A stretch of 64,000 nt of DNA from Catenuloplanes niger (GCF_031458255.1 NZ_JAVDYC010000001.1:7798501-7862500); one strand, 5' to 3'; positions 7,046 through 17,265 are shown, counted from the stretch's first letter. A program made the numbers and translations. Notes: a model not told the origin generated them from the letters alone.

Positions 7046-7948
7046 ATGACCGTTCTCGTCGTCGGCGCCACCGGCCGGCAGGGCGGCGCCACCGCGCGTG
7101 CGCTGCTGGCCGCCGGCGTGCCCGTCCGTGCCCTGGTCCGCGACCCCGAGGCGCCCCGGGCGCGGGAGATCGCGGCGCTCGGTGCCACGCTGTACCGCGC
7201 TGACCTGCGCGATCCCGCGTCCCTGACCGGCGCGGTGGCCGGCGTCCGCGGTGTCTTCTCCGTCCAGATGCCCGCGTGGAACGCCGACGGCTCCGCCGAC
7301 TTCGACGACGAGCTGCGCCAGGCGGTCAACCTGATCGACGCGGCCCGGGACGGCGGCGTCCCGCAGTTCGTGCACACGTCCGTCTCCGGCGCCGGCCGGA
7401 CCGCCGACGTCCCCGGCTGGGCGGAGGGCCGATGGGTGCCGATGGAGGCGGTGTACCGACCCAAGGTCGCCGCCGCGGAGCGCGTCCGCGCCGCCGGCTT
7501 CCCCCGATGGACGATCCTCAAGCCCGGCTTCTTCATGTCGAACCTGCACCCGGACGCCGCCTACCTCTTCCCGCGCGGCGTCGAGGGCGGCCTGGCCACG
7601 GTGCTCCGGCCCGGCACCCACCTCTCGCTCGTCGCGGTGGACGACATCGGCCGCGCCGCCGCGGCCGCGTTCATCGAGCCGGACCGCTTCCACCGGGTCG
7701 AGCTGGAGCTGGCGAGCGACTACCTGACCATGACCGAGGTCGCGGCGACGCTGTCCCGCGCGCTCGGGGTGCCGGTCGCCGCCCCCGACATGACCGAGGC
7801 CGAGGCGCTCGCGGCCGGGATGCCGCCGTACGCCGCGCTGTCCCACGAGTTCCTCAACGTCGCCGGCCAGCCGGCCCGGCCCGAGTTCGCCCGCGCGCTC
7901 GGCATCCCGCTGACCTCGTTCGAGACCTGGGCCCGCGCCGCGCTGTAG
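7046..7948 (+). CDS. NmrA-family NAD(P)-binding protein
   Basis: 300 residues with the NmrA/atypical SDR pattern: VLVVGATGRQGGATARALL at the N-terminus (dinucleotide-binding GxTGxxG), LVRDP near 35, a VFSVQMP segment and KPGFFMSNLHP near 165. The catalytic YxxxK of classical SDRs is not clearly present, as in redox-sensing NmrA proteins. GGAGGTG seven bases before the ATG is a good ribosome-binding site. Divergent from the TetR gene at 6348-6956 and behind its double operator, so it is probably induced by an electrophile or other ligand sensed there. Confidence 0.9.
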   Translation: MTVLVVGATGRQGGATARALLAAGVPVRALVRDPEAPRAREIAALGATLYRADLRDPASLTGAVAGVRGVFSVQMPAWNADGSADFDDELRQAVNLIDAARDGGVPQFVHTSVSGAGRTADVPGWAEGRWVPMEAVYRPKVAAAERVRAAGFPRWTILKPGFFMSNLHPDAAYLFPRGVEGGLATVLRPGTHLSLVAVDDIGRAAAAAFIEPDRFHRVELELASDYLTMTEVAATLSRALGVPVAAPDMTEAEALAAGMPPYAALSHEFLNVAGQPARPEFARALGIPLTSFETWARAAL

Positions 7949-7966
7949 ACCACGGCCGCCGGAGCG

Positions 7967-8518
7967 TTAGCGGGCCCTCTGCCGCAGGCCGTCGAGGAGC
8001 AGGTCGAGCAGGCGGCCGGCCTGGGTGCGCTGGTCGGGTTTGCCGGCCGCGAGCGTGACGCCGGACAGCGCCACCAGGACGTCGTCCGTGGAGACGTCGC
8101 GGCGGAGGAGACCGGCGGTGATGCCCGCGGTGAGCAGGCCGTCGAGGGCGTCGAGCATGCGGTCGCGGCTGTGCGCGTAGGGGTTGCCGCCGGAGGCGAT
8201 GACGGCGCGGAGTGCGTCGGCCATGCCGTGCTTGGTGGTCATGTAGTCGAGGAAACGGTCCATCCAGGCGCGCAGCGCCCGGTCCGGCGGCAGCGTGGCG
8301 GCGAGCTCGGGGGCGGCGTCGCAGAGCCGGGACAGCTCGTTGCGGTAGGCGGCCTCGACCAGGGCCTCGCGCGTGGGGAAGTGGCGGTAGAGCGTGCCGA
8401 TGCCGACGCCGGCGGCCTTGGCCACGGACTCGAGCGTGACGTCCGGGCCCTCCCGGGTGAAGGCGTTCACCGCGGCGTCGAGCAGCCGTTCGCGGTTGCG
8501 CTGCGCGTCCGCACGCAT
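7967..8518 (-). CDS. TetR-family transcriptional regulator
   Basis: 183 residues from the ATG at 8518, with GAGAGGG upstream as ribosome-binding site. The helix-turn-helix is TLESVAKAAGVGIGTLYRHF (near 28-47) followed by PTREALVEAAYRNEL. The C-terminal half resembles the SdpR/TetR_C_33-type ligand domain. Convergent with the NmrA-type gene, 18 bases apart. A perfect palindrome at 8636-8653, facing a promoter that leads only to a 29-codon reading frame, may be its operator; see that entry. Confidence 0.9.
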   Translation of the reverse strand: MRADAQRNRERLLDAAVNAFTREGPDVTLESVAKAAGVGIGTLYRHFPTREALVEAAYRNELSRLCDAAPELAATLPPDRALRAWMDRFLDYMTTKHGMADALRAVIASGGNPYAHSRDRMLDALDGLLTAGITAGLLRRDVSTDDVLVALSGVTLAAGKPDQRTQAGRLLDLLLDGLRQRAR

Positions 8519-8635
8519 GGGTTGAACACCCTCTCTGGTCGTCGAACGGGTTGGCCAGGATATCGCGCCTGGTTGTTCCCGCCTGTGGTGGATCAGTCGG
8601 GGCCCGGCCGGGCACGGCCCCCGATGCGCAACGTT

Positions 8636-8659
8636 ACCGGAGGAACCTCCGGTTAAGAT
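8636..8659 (+). promoter_or_regulatory. TetR-type palindrome with adjacent -10 box
   Basis: ACCGGAGG-AA-CCTCCGGT (8636-8653) is a perfect 8-2-8 inverted repeat, directly followed by TAAGAT (8654-8659), a good actinobacterial -10 box. Palindromes with ACCGGAGG arms are common TetR operators upstream of short-chain dehydrogenase or exporter genes in actinomycetes. Here the promoter leads into only a 29-codon frame. The closest regulator is the TetR gene whose start is at 8518. Confidence 0.6.
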
Positions 8660-8675
8660 CCACGACGGGGACGAC

Positions 8676-8765
8676 ATGTTCGACCGGGAGTCGACCGCCG
8701 CGGAGATCCTGCGTGACGGCGCCGCGGCCCGGCCGTGGGAGCTGTCCGTCCGGACACTCCGATGA
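8676..8765 (+). pseudogene. 29-codon frame, possible 5' remnant of an SDR gene
   Basis: An ATG 17 bases after the -10 box opens MFDRESTAAEILRDG and stops after 29 codons. The STAAEIL pattern resembles the N-terminal tails of some actinobacterial short-chain dehydrogenases (STAxEVL), but no Rossmann motif follows. It may be the leftover start of a deleted gene, or chance coding. Kept because the intact operator and promoter in front of it would otherwise have no target except the GNAT gene at 8812. Confidence 0.3.
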
Positions 8766-8811
8766 AAAACCTCACCGCACGGTACGGCTCCAGATCGTTG
8801 ATCATGAAGGC

Positions 8812-9315
8812 ATGGAGATCGCACCGCTGACCGCCGAGGACCATGCCGCCGCCGAGACCGACCTGGCGGAGGTGCTGCTGGAATGCGTGCTCGGCGGCGC
8901 CAGCGTCGGGTTCACGCTGCCGTTCACGGTGGCGGACGCCCGCGCGTACTGGCGGGGCGCGCTGGCCGACCCGGACGCGCGCACCTGGGTCGCGCGGGAC
9001 GCGGGCCGGATCCTCGGCGTGGTCCGGCTGCTGCCGGCCGCGCAGGCGAACGCGCCGCACCGCGCGGAGATCGCGAAGCTGCTGGTGCACCCGGACGGGC
9101 GCGGCCACGGCCTCGGCGGCGCGCTGCTGGTCGCGGCGGAGGAGGGCGCCCGCGCGCTCGGCCGGACGCTGCTGGTGCTGGACACCGAGACCGGCAGCGT
9201 CGCGGAGGGCCTCTACGCCCGGCGCGGCTGGACCCGGGTCGGCGAGATCCCGGAGTTCGCCCTCACCCCGTCGGGTGACCGGGCCGCTACCACGATCTTT
9301 CGCAAGCACGTGTAA
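8812..9315 (+). CDS. GNAT-family N-acetyltransferase
   Basis: 167 residues. The acetyl-CoA binding motif A is EIAKLLVHPDGRGHGLGGALL near residues 84-104 (pattern R/Q-x-x-G-x-G/A), followed by LLVLDTETGS and the motif B region AEGLYARRGWTRVGEIPEFAL. The acceptor cannot be inferred. ATG at 8812 chosen because homologous N-termini start at MEIAPL-like strands; the ribosome-binding site is weak. Could be co-transcribed from the promoter at 8636-8659. Confidence 0.88.
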   Translation: MEIAPLTAEDHAAAETDLAEVLLECVLGGASVGFTLPFTVADARAYWRGALADPDARTWVARDAGRILGVVRLLPAAQANAPHRAEIAKLLVHPDGRGHGLGGALLVAAEEGARALGRTLLVLDTETGSVAEGLYARRGWTRVGEIPEFALTPSGDRAATTIFRKHV

Positions 9316-9358
9316 GAAAGCAGAAATAGGTTGGTCGGCGCCCGTCCGGCCCCGGATC

Positions 9359-10548
<1,190 letters not shown>

Positions 10549-10552
<4 letters not shown>

Positions 10553-11970
10553 ATCGGGTTCCACCCGTCCGTACCCGCGAGGTATCTCTGTGGGGTGTAG
10601 GTCGCGGCCTCCGCGTCGCTGAGCTGCGGCCGGTTGCCGTTCACGGTGGCGCCCGCGCCGGTGTTCCGGTACTCCCGGAAGCGCGCGTTCTCCCAGACGT
10701 TGCCGGACATGTCGGTCCACGGCTCGGCCGTCCTGATCGTGGCGCTCAGCGTGGACTCGCGGTAGAGCACCTGCGCGTCCGGCCCCCACGGCCGCCCGAG
10801 CTGGGTGGTGTTGTCCGTGGCACCGGTGACCGTGGACCGGTAGATCAGGAACCCGTAGGCGACGGCCGGGTCGGTCCGCGCCGCCGTGATCGGCCCGCCG
10901 GTCGACCGCCGCTGGTGGATGGCGCTGTTGTGGAACACCGCGGTGCCGCTGCCGAAGATGAAGTCGACCGTGCCCTCGACGTACGAGTTGACGACGTAGT
11001 GCCGGTTGCGGTTGACCAGCAGCGTGTCCTGGTTGCCGAGGAACCGGACGTTGTCGTAGACGCCGCGGTCGCCGTTCAGGTTCGCCGCCACGGCCTGGCT
11101 GCCCTCGCCGTAGTCGTTGGCCATCGTCAGGTTGACGGCCCGGAAGTCCGGGCCGTTGACGAAGACCGTGGCGCTGCCGGACGTGCCGTACCCGCCGGCG
11201 GAGCTGTGGTTGTTCACGATGACGACCTGGCTCGCGGACGTGCCGAGGCCCCGCAGCGTGAGGCCCGGCTTCGTGGCCGGGATCGTGACGATCTCCCGGT
11301 ACGTGCCGGCCTTGATGGTGATCACGCTGTTGTTCGCCGCGGCGTCGACCGCGGCCTGGACGGTCGAGTAGCGCCCGGTGCCGTCCTTCGCCACGGTGGG
11401 CGTGCCGGCGGCCGGTGGTGACGTGCTCGGTGCGCCGCCGACCGGGTTGACCGCGATCTGCATGCGGGCGGTGTCGGCGCAGGTTTCCTGGACGATCGGG
11501 TTGTTGCCGGCGGTGGAGCCGTCCCGGGTGCTCAGGCAGAGTCCGGTGGCGGCGTTGGTGACCCGGTATTTTCCGGGTGCGGCGGTGGAGGCGGTGAAGT
11601 TCCAGACCCGGTTGGTCTGGGGGCTGCCGCACGCGTACTGCTGGAGTTGCAGGTTGTTCGTGGTGGCGCCGCTGGGTACGTCGGCGCAGAGGCCGCTGGC
11701 CACGTTGGTCAGGAAGTAGCCGTTGCCGGCGGTGATCGCCTTCCACTGCTGTGCGGTGTTCCCGGCCGCGCAGGCGGCCTGGGCGAGCAGGGCGCCGGAC
11801 GCTGTGGACGGTGCCTGCACGCACTTGCCGCTGGCGCCGGGCACCAGCGTGTAGACGCCGCCCGCGGCGGGCGCGGCGGCGGCCAGGGAGAGCCCGGCGG
11901 CGTGGACGATCGCGGCCGGGACGGCGACGGCCAGCGCGGCCAGGACGCCGAGGGTGCGCTTTCGGGGCAT
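10549..11970 (-). CDS. Secreted pectinesterase with ricin-type lectin domain
   Basis: 473 residues. An export signal fills residues 1-34 (MPRKR, hydrophobic core, AAAA-rich cleavage site). Residues about 38-170 form a ricin-B-like beta-trefoil with repeated QxW motifs (AQQW, RVWNF) and paired cysteines, likely sugar binding. After a Pro/Ser linker near 178-192, the carbohydrate esterase family 8 domain shows GTYREIVTIP, the GNQDTLL motif, VEGTVDFIFGSGTAVF with catalytic Asp, and LGRPW. It removes methyl esters from pectin outside the cell. Convergent with the AAA gene: the two TAG stops are the two strands of one CTAG. Confidence 0.95.
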
Positions 11971-12162
11971 GGCAGTTCCTTACGGGAGGACGGTGACGGG
12001 CGCGGCGCGCTGCCCGGGATGGCGCGTCCGATCCGGTGCGGCCGTGGCGCGGGCCATCGCGCGGCGGTACCGGTCCCGCTCACTGTAGGAGTGGCATCAA
12101 TTAGAGTCAATGGATTGCCGTAATTGGCCGACGTGCGCGGACATAGTTTTCGCGGGCAACTA

Positions 12163-13374
12163 TCAGCGTCGTGGGCCGGCGGTGATCTCCGCACCGGCGG
12201 CGCGCAGCCGGTCCACCAGCACGTCACCCAGCGCGGTCGCCGGGGTGAGCACGCCGCCACCCGAGGCCGGCAGCCGGCCGGTGTCCACGGCCAGCGCCAG
12301 CGCGGTCTCACCGAGCATCACCGCGGTCGCCGCGTACCCCGGATCGCCCTGCATCCGGAACCGCGCCCGGTAGCGCGTGCCGGCCCGGGTCGTCGCGAAC
12401 AGGTCCATGGTGAAGTGCCCGTCCCGCCGGGCCCGCTCGGACGGGCCGGAACCGGGCCGCGGCGCCAGGCGGTCGAGGACGAACCGGGTGGGCGGCAGCA
12501 GCAGGCCGGCCAGCAGCGCCGCCATGCCGGCCCGGACCCCGGCGGCCAGCAGCGGCGACAGCGCGGAGGTGCCGGTGCTGATCACCTCCCGGTAGCGGAA
12601 CGTGCGGCCGTACGCGTAGGAGTGCAGCGCGTTGCTGCGGCGCACCACCCGGGTGTTGTGGACGGCCATGATGAACGGCGCCAGCGTGCCGCGCAGGCCC
12701 AGCGTGCGGCCGGGCATGCTGATCAGGTCCGGCTGCCGGCCCAGGTCCGGCTCCACGGCGCGGTCCGGGCTCAGCGCGTACGGGTCGGCCGCGACCCGGC
12801 GCAGCGCCCGGTCCGCCCGGACCATGTCGAGCTGGCGCCGCATCGTGTCGATCGTGCCGCCGCTGACCCCGCCGCGCGCCGCCGTGACGACCAGCGTGGT
12901 GTCGGTGAGCTCCGCGCCCGCGGCCGCGTGCAGGACGTGCACGCCCAGGTCGGACGGGATCGAGTCCCAGCCGCACGAGTGCACGATCCGGGCGCCGGTG
13001 CGCCGCGCCGGCTCGTGGTTGTCGTCGATGCTGCGCCGCACGAAGAGCACCTCACCGGTCAGGTCGGCGTAGTGGGTGCCCGCCTCGGCGCAGGCGCGCA
13101 CCAGGCCGTGGCCGTGCTGCACGTACGGCCCGACGGTCGTCACCACCACCCGCGCCGACCGGGCCAGTGCCCGCAGCGCCACGTCGTCGGTGGCGTCCGC
13201 GACGATCACCGGCCAGTCGACACCCAGCCGCCGCCGGGCCTCGGCCAGCCGCGCGGCCGACCGCCCGCCCAGCGCGATCCGTAGACCGGCGGGCGCGTGC
13301 GCGGCGAGATGCTCGGCCACCAGGAATCCCGCGAACCCGGTGGCACCGTGGACGACGACGTCGTGATCGGCCAT
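12163..13374 (-). CDS. Saccharopine dehydrogenase-like / trans-acting enoyl reductase family protein
   Basis: 403 residues starting MADHDVVVHGATGFAGFLVAE, a Rossmann fold with GATGFAG. Further family marks are VVTTVGPYVQHG near 80, HYADLTGEVLFV near 100 and HSCGWDSIPSDLGV near 130. This matches the saccharopine dehydrogenase NADP-binding family, which includes the mycobacterial trans-acting enoyl reductase of phthiocerol lipid synthesis. A hydrophobic patch near 285-305 may touch the membrane. The true substrate is unknown; no lipid synthesis genes are nearby. Divergent from the beta-lactamase-fold gene at 13493. Confidence 0.88.
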   Translation of the reverse strand: MADHDVVVHGATGFAGFLVAEHLAAHAPAGLRIALGGRSAARLAEARRRLGVDWPVIVADATDDVALRALARSARVVVTTVGPYVQHGHGLVRACAEAGTHYADLTGEVLFVRRSIDDNHEPARRTGARIVHSCGWDSIPSDLGVHVLHAAAGAELTDTTLVVTAARGGVSGGTIDTMRRQLDMVRADRALRRVAADPYALSPDRAVEPDLGRQPDLISMPGRTLGLRGTLAPFIMAVHNTRVVRRSNALHSYAYGRTFRYREVISTGTSALSPLLAAGVRAGMAALLAGLLLPPTRFVLDRLAPRPGSGPSERARRDGHFTMDLFATTRAGTRYRARFRMQGDPGYAATAVMLGETALALAVDTGRLPASGGGVLTPATALGDVLVDRLRAAGAEITAGPRR

Positions 13375-13453
13375 GGACGTCGATTCTTCGCCGGTTCGCC
13401 GGGTGCCGCCAGCCGACAGGCCGACGATCCGTACGCCGGCACGATCGCCGGGC

Positions 13454-13485
13454 TTGACCCTGCCCCAGGGGCAGGGCCGCAGCAT
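13454..13485 (+). promoter_or_regulatory. MerR-type promoter: palindrome in a long -35/-10 spacer
   Basis: A -35 TTGACC (13454-13459) is followed by a perfect 19-bp palindrome CCCTGCCCCAGGGGCAGGG (13458-13476) and a -10-like CAGCAT (13480-13485), giving a spacer near 20 bp. An over-long spacer filled by a dyad is the hallmark of MerR-activated promoters. The expected start of transcription is at or next to the ATG at 13493, and a merR gene lies at the end of the same operon. Confidence 0.8.
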
Positions 13486-13492
13486 CGACGGC

Positions 13493-14794
13493 ATGGACGA
13501 GATCGCAGCAATCGACCGGCTGGCCGCGGCGGGCACGCAGGCACCCGGCATCGTGGCCGGCGTGTACCGCGGCGGAGCGCAGCACGTGGTCGCGCACGGG
13601 GTGGCGAACGTGACCACCGGTGCGCCGATGCGGGAGGAGACCGGGTTCCTGATCGGATCGGTCACGAAGATCATGACGACCACGCTGGTCCTGCGGCAGG
13701 TCGAGCGCGGGCTGCTGGACCTGGACACGCCGGTCGCCGCGCACCTGCCGGAGCTGACGATCCCGGGGTTGCGGGTGCGGCACCTGCTCAACCACACCAG
13801 CGGCATCGACGCGGACCTGTTCTTCCCGGACGAGCGCGGCCGCGACGCGCTGACGATCTACGTGCGGCGGCTGGTACGTGAGTGCGGCACGTTGTTCCCG
13901 CCGGGGGAGTACGTCAGCTACACCAACGGTGGCATGATCGTTGCCGGCCGGCTGCTCGAGGTGGTGACCGGGCTGACCTATGACGAGCTGCTCGCCCGCG
14001 ACCTGTTCGCGCCCGCCGGGATGTCCACCGCGTGCACGTCCGCGGAGGCGGCGATCCTGCGCTCCACCGCGGTCGGTCACTTCCCGGACCGGCGCCCGAC
14101 CAGCATGTTCATGCTGCCGCGCACCTGGGGCCCGGCCGGGAGCACGGTGATCGGCACGGTGGCGGACCTGCTCGCGTTCGGCCGCGTGCACCTCGGCCAC
14201 GGCGCCGGCGTGCTGTCCGCCGAGTCGGTGACGCGCATGCGGACCGTCACCCACGACATGGGCACGCCGGGCATCTCGCCGATCGGGCTGGGCTGGCTGG
14301 TCCGGCCGGACGGCGTGCTGACCATGAGCGGTGCCTCGCCGGGCGGCGTCGCGCTGCTCGCCGTCGTACCGGGACAGGATCTGGTCCTCACCGGGTACGG
14401 CAACGACCCGCGCGCGACGACCGTACTCGACGAGATGCTGGACCTGCTGGTCCCCGCGCCGAAGCCGTCGTTCACGCCGCGGCCCGGAGACGATCTCGCG
14501 CGGTACGCCGGGACGTACCGGTCGCACCAGCTCCGGGTGGACGTGCGCGCGATCGACGGCGAACTGGAGGAGACCGTCACGTACGAGCCGGCCGACGCGT
14601 CCCAGGAACGGATCTTCACGGCGTTCGCCGGGGGCGCGGTCGCCGGGCCGCCGCAGCGCTACGTACCGGTGGGGGAGGACCTGTTCGCACCGGCCGGCCT
14701 GCCGTTGGACGGACTCCCGCCCTCCTACCTCGTGTCCTACCACGGCGACGCGGCGTACCGGTCCGCCGGCGGCCGGATGATGCGGCGGGTCTGA
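13493..14794 (+). CDS. Serine beta-lactamase-fold hydrolase (class C/EstB type)
   Basis: 433 residues. The penicillin-binding/class C motifs are present: SxxK in LIGSVTKIM near residue 62 (Ser-x-x-Lys), YxN in YVSYTNGG near 143, and a MSGASPGG segment near 285 in the place of the KTG box. There is no signal peptide, so it acts in the cytoplasm and is more likely an esterase or D-amino peptidase than an antibiotic-resistance enzyme. The last 110 residues form an extra domain. The MerR-type promoter places the transcription start at the ATG, so the mRNA is leaderless. The MerR gene starts five bases after its stop. Confidence 0.88.
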   Translation: MDEIAAIDRLAAAGTQAPGIVAGVYRGGAQHVVAHGVANVTTGAPMREETGFLIGSVTKIMTTTLVLRQVERGLLDLDTPVAAHLPELTIPGLRVRHLLNHTSGIDADLFFPDERGRDALTIYVRRLVRECGTLFPPGEYVSYTNGGMIVAGRLLEVVTGLTYDELLARDLFAPAGMSTACTSAEAAILRSTAVGHFPDRRPTSMFMLPRTWGPAGSTVIGTVADLLAFGRVHLGHGAGVLSAESVTRMRTVTHDMGTPGISPIGLGWLVRPDGVLTMSGASPGGVALLAVVPGQDLVLTGYGNDPRATTVLDEMLDLLVPAPKPSFTPRPGDDLARYAGTYRSHQLRVDVRAIDGELEETVTYEPADASQERIFTAFAGGAVAGPPQRYVPVGEDLFAPAGLPLDGLPPSYLVSYHGDAAYRSAGGRMMRRV

Positions 14795-14798
14795 CACC

Positions 14799-15512
14799 AT
14801 GCGACGGATGGGTGCCACGTGGACGATCGGCCGGCTCGCCGGCTACGCCGGAGTGACGATCAAGGCGGTCCGCGTCTACCACGACCGCGGCCTGCTGCCG
14901 GAACCGCCACGGGACGCCTCCGGATATCGTCGGTACGGCGCGGAGCACGCGGTCCAGCTCGTCAAGATCAGGACGTTGGCCGAGGCCGGGGTGCCGCTGG
15001 CCCGGATCCGCGGCCTGCTCGACGCGGACCCGGACCGGCTCGCCGCCGCGATCGAGGAGATCGACGACGGGCTGCGCCGCCGCGCCGACCAGATCGCGCG
15101 CACCCGCCGGCGGCTCGCCCGGCTCCGCGGCGGTGACCGCCTGTACGTGCCGGACGACGTGGCCTCCTACCTGGACCGGCTCCGCGAGATCGGCGTCAGC
15201 GAACGCACGGTGCTGCTGGAGCGCGACCTCTGGATCATGCTGGCGCCGTACGCCGCGGCCGCCTGGCTGACCGGCAAACTGGCCGCGCTGGCCGACCCGG
15301 AGTTCCGTGCGCTGTACCTCGACCACGACGCCGCGTTCGACTGGTCCCCGGACGACCCGCGACTCCCCGCGCTCGCCGCCCGCACCCGCGACTGGTCAGC
15401 CCGCCGGCCCCCGGACGACGCGCCACCCGACCTGGACACGGCCGCGCTCGCCGCGGTCACCACCACGGCCGCGAGCCCGGCATGGGCGCGGATCGCGGAG
15501 CTGGCCGGCTGA
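14799..15512 (+). CDS. MerR-family transcriptional regulator
   Basis: 237 residues. The winged helix begins TWTIGRLAGYAGVTIKAVRVYHDRGLL-like near residues 5-30 (Y-H in place of Y-Y) with GYRRYG near 48, followed by a coiled-coil dimer helix (RADQIARTRRRLARL near 100) and a C-terminal ligand-type domain of about 110 residues. It lies in one operon with the beta-lactamase-fold gene, whose promoter has a perfect MerR palindrome; it probably activates its own operon. A second ATG three codons later is possible. Confidence 0.92.
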   Translation: MRRMGATWTIGRLAGYAGVTIKAVRVYHDRGLLPEPPRDASGYRRYGAEHAVQLVKIRTLAEAGVPLARIRGLLDADPDRLAAAIEEIDDGLRRRADQIARTRRRLARLRGGDRLYVPDDVASYLDRLREIGVSERTVLLERDLWIMLAPYAAAAWLTGKLAALADPEFRALYLDHDAAFDWSPDDPRLPALAARTRDWSARRPPDDAPPDLDTAALAAVTTTAASPAWARIAELAG

Positions 15513-15603
15513 CCGGCGTCACACTCCGGCCGGTGCCGGCCACGCCGGGACGGGCCGGAACGGTGCGGGTGCCGTAGTCGCGTCGAGCTGTCGGGCCGGT
15601 GGG

Positions 15604-16368
15604 TCAGTCCGCGTCGCGCAGGTCGTAGCCGCGGGCGGTCAGCTGCTTCTCGACCGTGCGGCAGACCTCCTCGACGACCGCGACCCGCGCGTACGACTTG
15701 TTGTCGCCGGCGATCACGTGCCAGCGGGCGCGCTTGCGGTCCGTGCGCCGCAGCATCTCCTCGATCGCCGTCTCGTAGTCGGCGCGGCGGTCGCGGTTGC
15801 GCCAGTCCTCGTCGGTCAGCTTCCACGTGCGCAGCGGGTCGTCCGCGCGGTCGTGGAAGCGGCGCAGCTGCTCCTCCGGGGAGACGTGCATCCAGAACTT
15901 GATCAGGATCATGCCCTCGGCGGTGAGCGTCCGCTCGAACTCGGCGATCTCCTTGAAGGCGCGGCTCCACTGCTCCTCGGTCGCGAAGCCCTCGACGCGT
16001 TCGACGAGCACCCGGCCGTACCAGGAGCGGTCCAGCACGGCCATCCCGCCCCAGCCGGGCAGCACCTTCCAGAAACGTTGCAGGAAATGGTGCCGCTTCT
16101 CGTCGTAGGTCGGCGCGGCGAACTGGGAGACGCGCACGTGCCGTGGGTCCAGCGGGGCGACCAGCCGCTTGATGGCGCCGCCCTTGCCGGAGGCGTCCCA
16201 GCCCTCGAAGACCACGCACAGCGGCGGGCCGATCTTCTGGTCGCCGAGCTGGCCGCCGAGCATCAGGCGCAGCCGGAGCAGGCGCTGTTGCGCGGCCTGC
16301 AGCCGTTCCAGGCCCTCGCGCTTCGACAGCCGGGCCGACATGTCCACCTTCGCCAGGCGTGTCGTCAT
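15604..16368 (-). CDS. Polyphosphate kinase 2 family protein
   Basis: 254 residues of the PPK2 P-loop fold, which moves phosphate between polyphosphate and nucleotides. Seen: Walker A in VFEGWDASGKGGAIKRL near residue 55, FAAPTYDEKRHHFLQRFW near 90, Walker B/lid MAVLDRSWYGRVLVERVEG near 112, and WHVIAGDNKSYARVAVVE near 220. The ATG at 16368 is preferred because GAGGA lies eight bases upstream. Whether it prefers ADP or AMP cannot be decided from these motifs alone. Confidence 0.93.
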   Translation of the reverse strand: MTTRLAKVDMSARLSKREGLERLQAAQQRLLRLRLMLGGQLGDQKIGPPLCVVFEGWDASGKGGAIKRLVAPLDPRHVRVSQFAAPTYDEKRHHFLQRFWKVLPGWGGMAVLDRSWYGRVLVERVEGFATEEQWSRAFKEIAEFERTLTAEGMILIKFWMHVSPEEQLRRFHDRADDPLRTWKLTDEDWRNRDRRADYETAIEEMLRRTDRKRARWHVIAGDNKSYARVAVVEEVCRTVEKQLTARGYDLRDAD

Positions 16369-16436
16369 GGTGCCATCCTCGCATCCGATCATCGTCGAGC
16401 GCGGTTGATGCGTGCGCTCGCGGGGGATAATCGATC

Positions 16437-17180
16437 ATGACCTTCAACAGCCGGTACGTCACGGTGTCCGGCCGGCGTCTGCACGTGCGTTCCCGCGCGG
16501 GCTCCGGCACTCCCTGGGTGCTGCTGCACGGGCTGGCCGTCTCGCACCGATACCTGATGCCGACCGCACGCGCGCTCCCCGGCCCGGTGCACGCGCCCGA
16601 CCTGCCCGGATTCGGCCGGTCCGCGGCTCCGCGCCGGGTGCTCGGGCCGCGCGAGCACGCGGCGGTGCTGGCGGCCTGGATGGACGCCGAGGGCATGCGT
16701 GGCGCCCGGCTGCTCGGCGGTTCCTACGGCTGTCAGGTCGCGGTCGAGCTGGCGATCGCCCGGCCGGACCTGGTGTCGGCGCTGGTGCTGGCCGGGCCGA
16801 CCGCGGATCCGGCGGCCGGTGTGGTGCGGCACGTGCTGCGGCTGCTACGTGACCTGCCGATCGAGGACCCGCGCCAGCTCCCGGTGGTGACCGCGGGCGC
16901 GCTCGCGGCCGGGCCGCGCCGGATCATCGGCACGCTGCGCACCGCGGTCCGGCACCGGATGGAGGACCGCCTGCCGCTGGTCACCGCGCCGGTCCTGGTG
17001 CTGCGCGGCCGGCGCGACCCGATCGCCCCGGACGCCTGGACGGCGCGTCTCGCCGCCGTGGCCGGCTGCCGCACGGTCACGCTCCCCGGCGCCGCGCACA
17101 ACGTCGTCACGACCGCCGGCCCCCGGGTCGCCGGCCTGGCCACCGCGTTCGCGGCGGAATTCCAGGACCAGAACCGGTAA
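16437..17180 (+). CDS. Alpha/beta hydrolase
   Basis: 247 residues. WVLLHGLAVSHRY carries the oxyanion HG near residue 30, the nucleophile elbow is LGGSYGCQ near 95 (Ser), the acid is probably D in LRGRRDPI near 188, and the base is H in LPGAAHNVV near 218. Substrate unknown. GATAAT at 16426-16431 is five bases before the ATG, suggesting a leaderless transcript. Divergent from the PPK2 gene (68 bases apart). Confidence 0.88.
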   Translation: MTFNSRYVTVSGRRLHVRSRAGSGTPWVLLHGLAVSHRYLMPTARALPGPVHAPDLPGFGRSAAPRRVLGPREHAAVLAAWMDAEGMRGARLLGGSYGCQVAVELAIARPDLVSALVLAGPTADPAAGVVRHVLRLLRDLPIEDPRQLPVVTAGALAAGPRRIIGTLRTAVRHRMEDRLPLVTAPVLVLRGRRDPIAPDAWTARLAAVAGCRTVTLPGAAHNVVTTAGPRVAGLATAFAAEFQDQNR

Positions 17181-17190
17181 CCCCATTTTC

Positions 17191-17265
17191 CGCTTCCGGC
17201 GTGGGCACCCACCGGTGCTCCCGCGGGCACCGGTCGTCGCCGGGGGCTCCTCCCTGCCGGTCCCG
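17191..17265. repeat. Intergenic repeat, second copy
   Basis: Shares ordered blocks with 6186-6279: CTTCCGGCGTGG, then GCGGGCACCGGTCGTCG and TCCTCCC. The variable middle again forms a hairpin, here ACCGGTGC/GCACCGGT, a perfect 8-8-8 inverted repeat. It follows the hydrolase stop at 17180, so it could also act as a terminator. Similarity in separate blocks around a changed loop suggests selection on structure. Confidence 0.4.

Noticed and set aside
13493-14794. Antibiotic-resistance beta-lactamase
   Set aside because: SxxK and YxN are present, but there is no signal peptide, no KTG box and an extra C-terminal domain, so a cytoplasmic esterase or peptidase is more likely.
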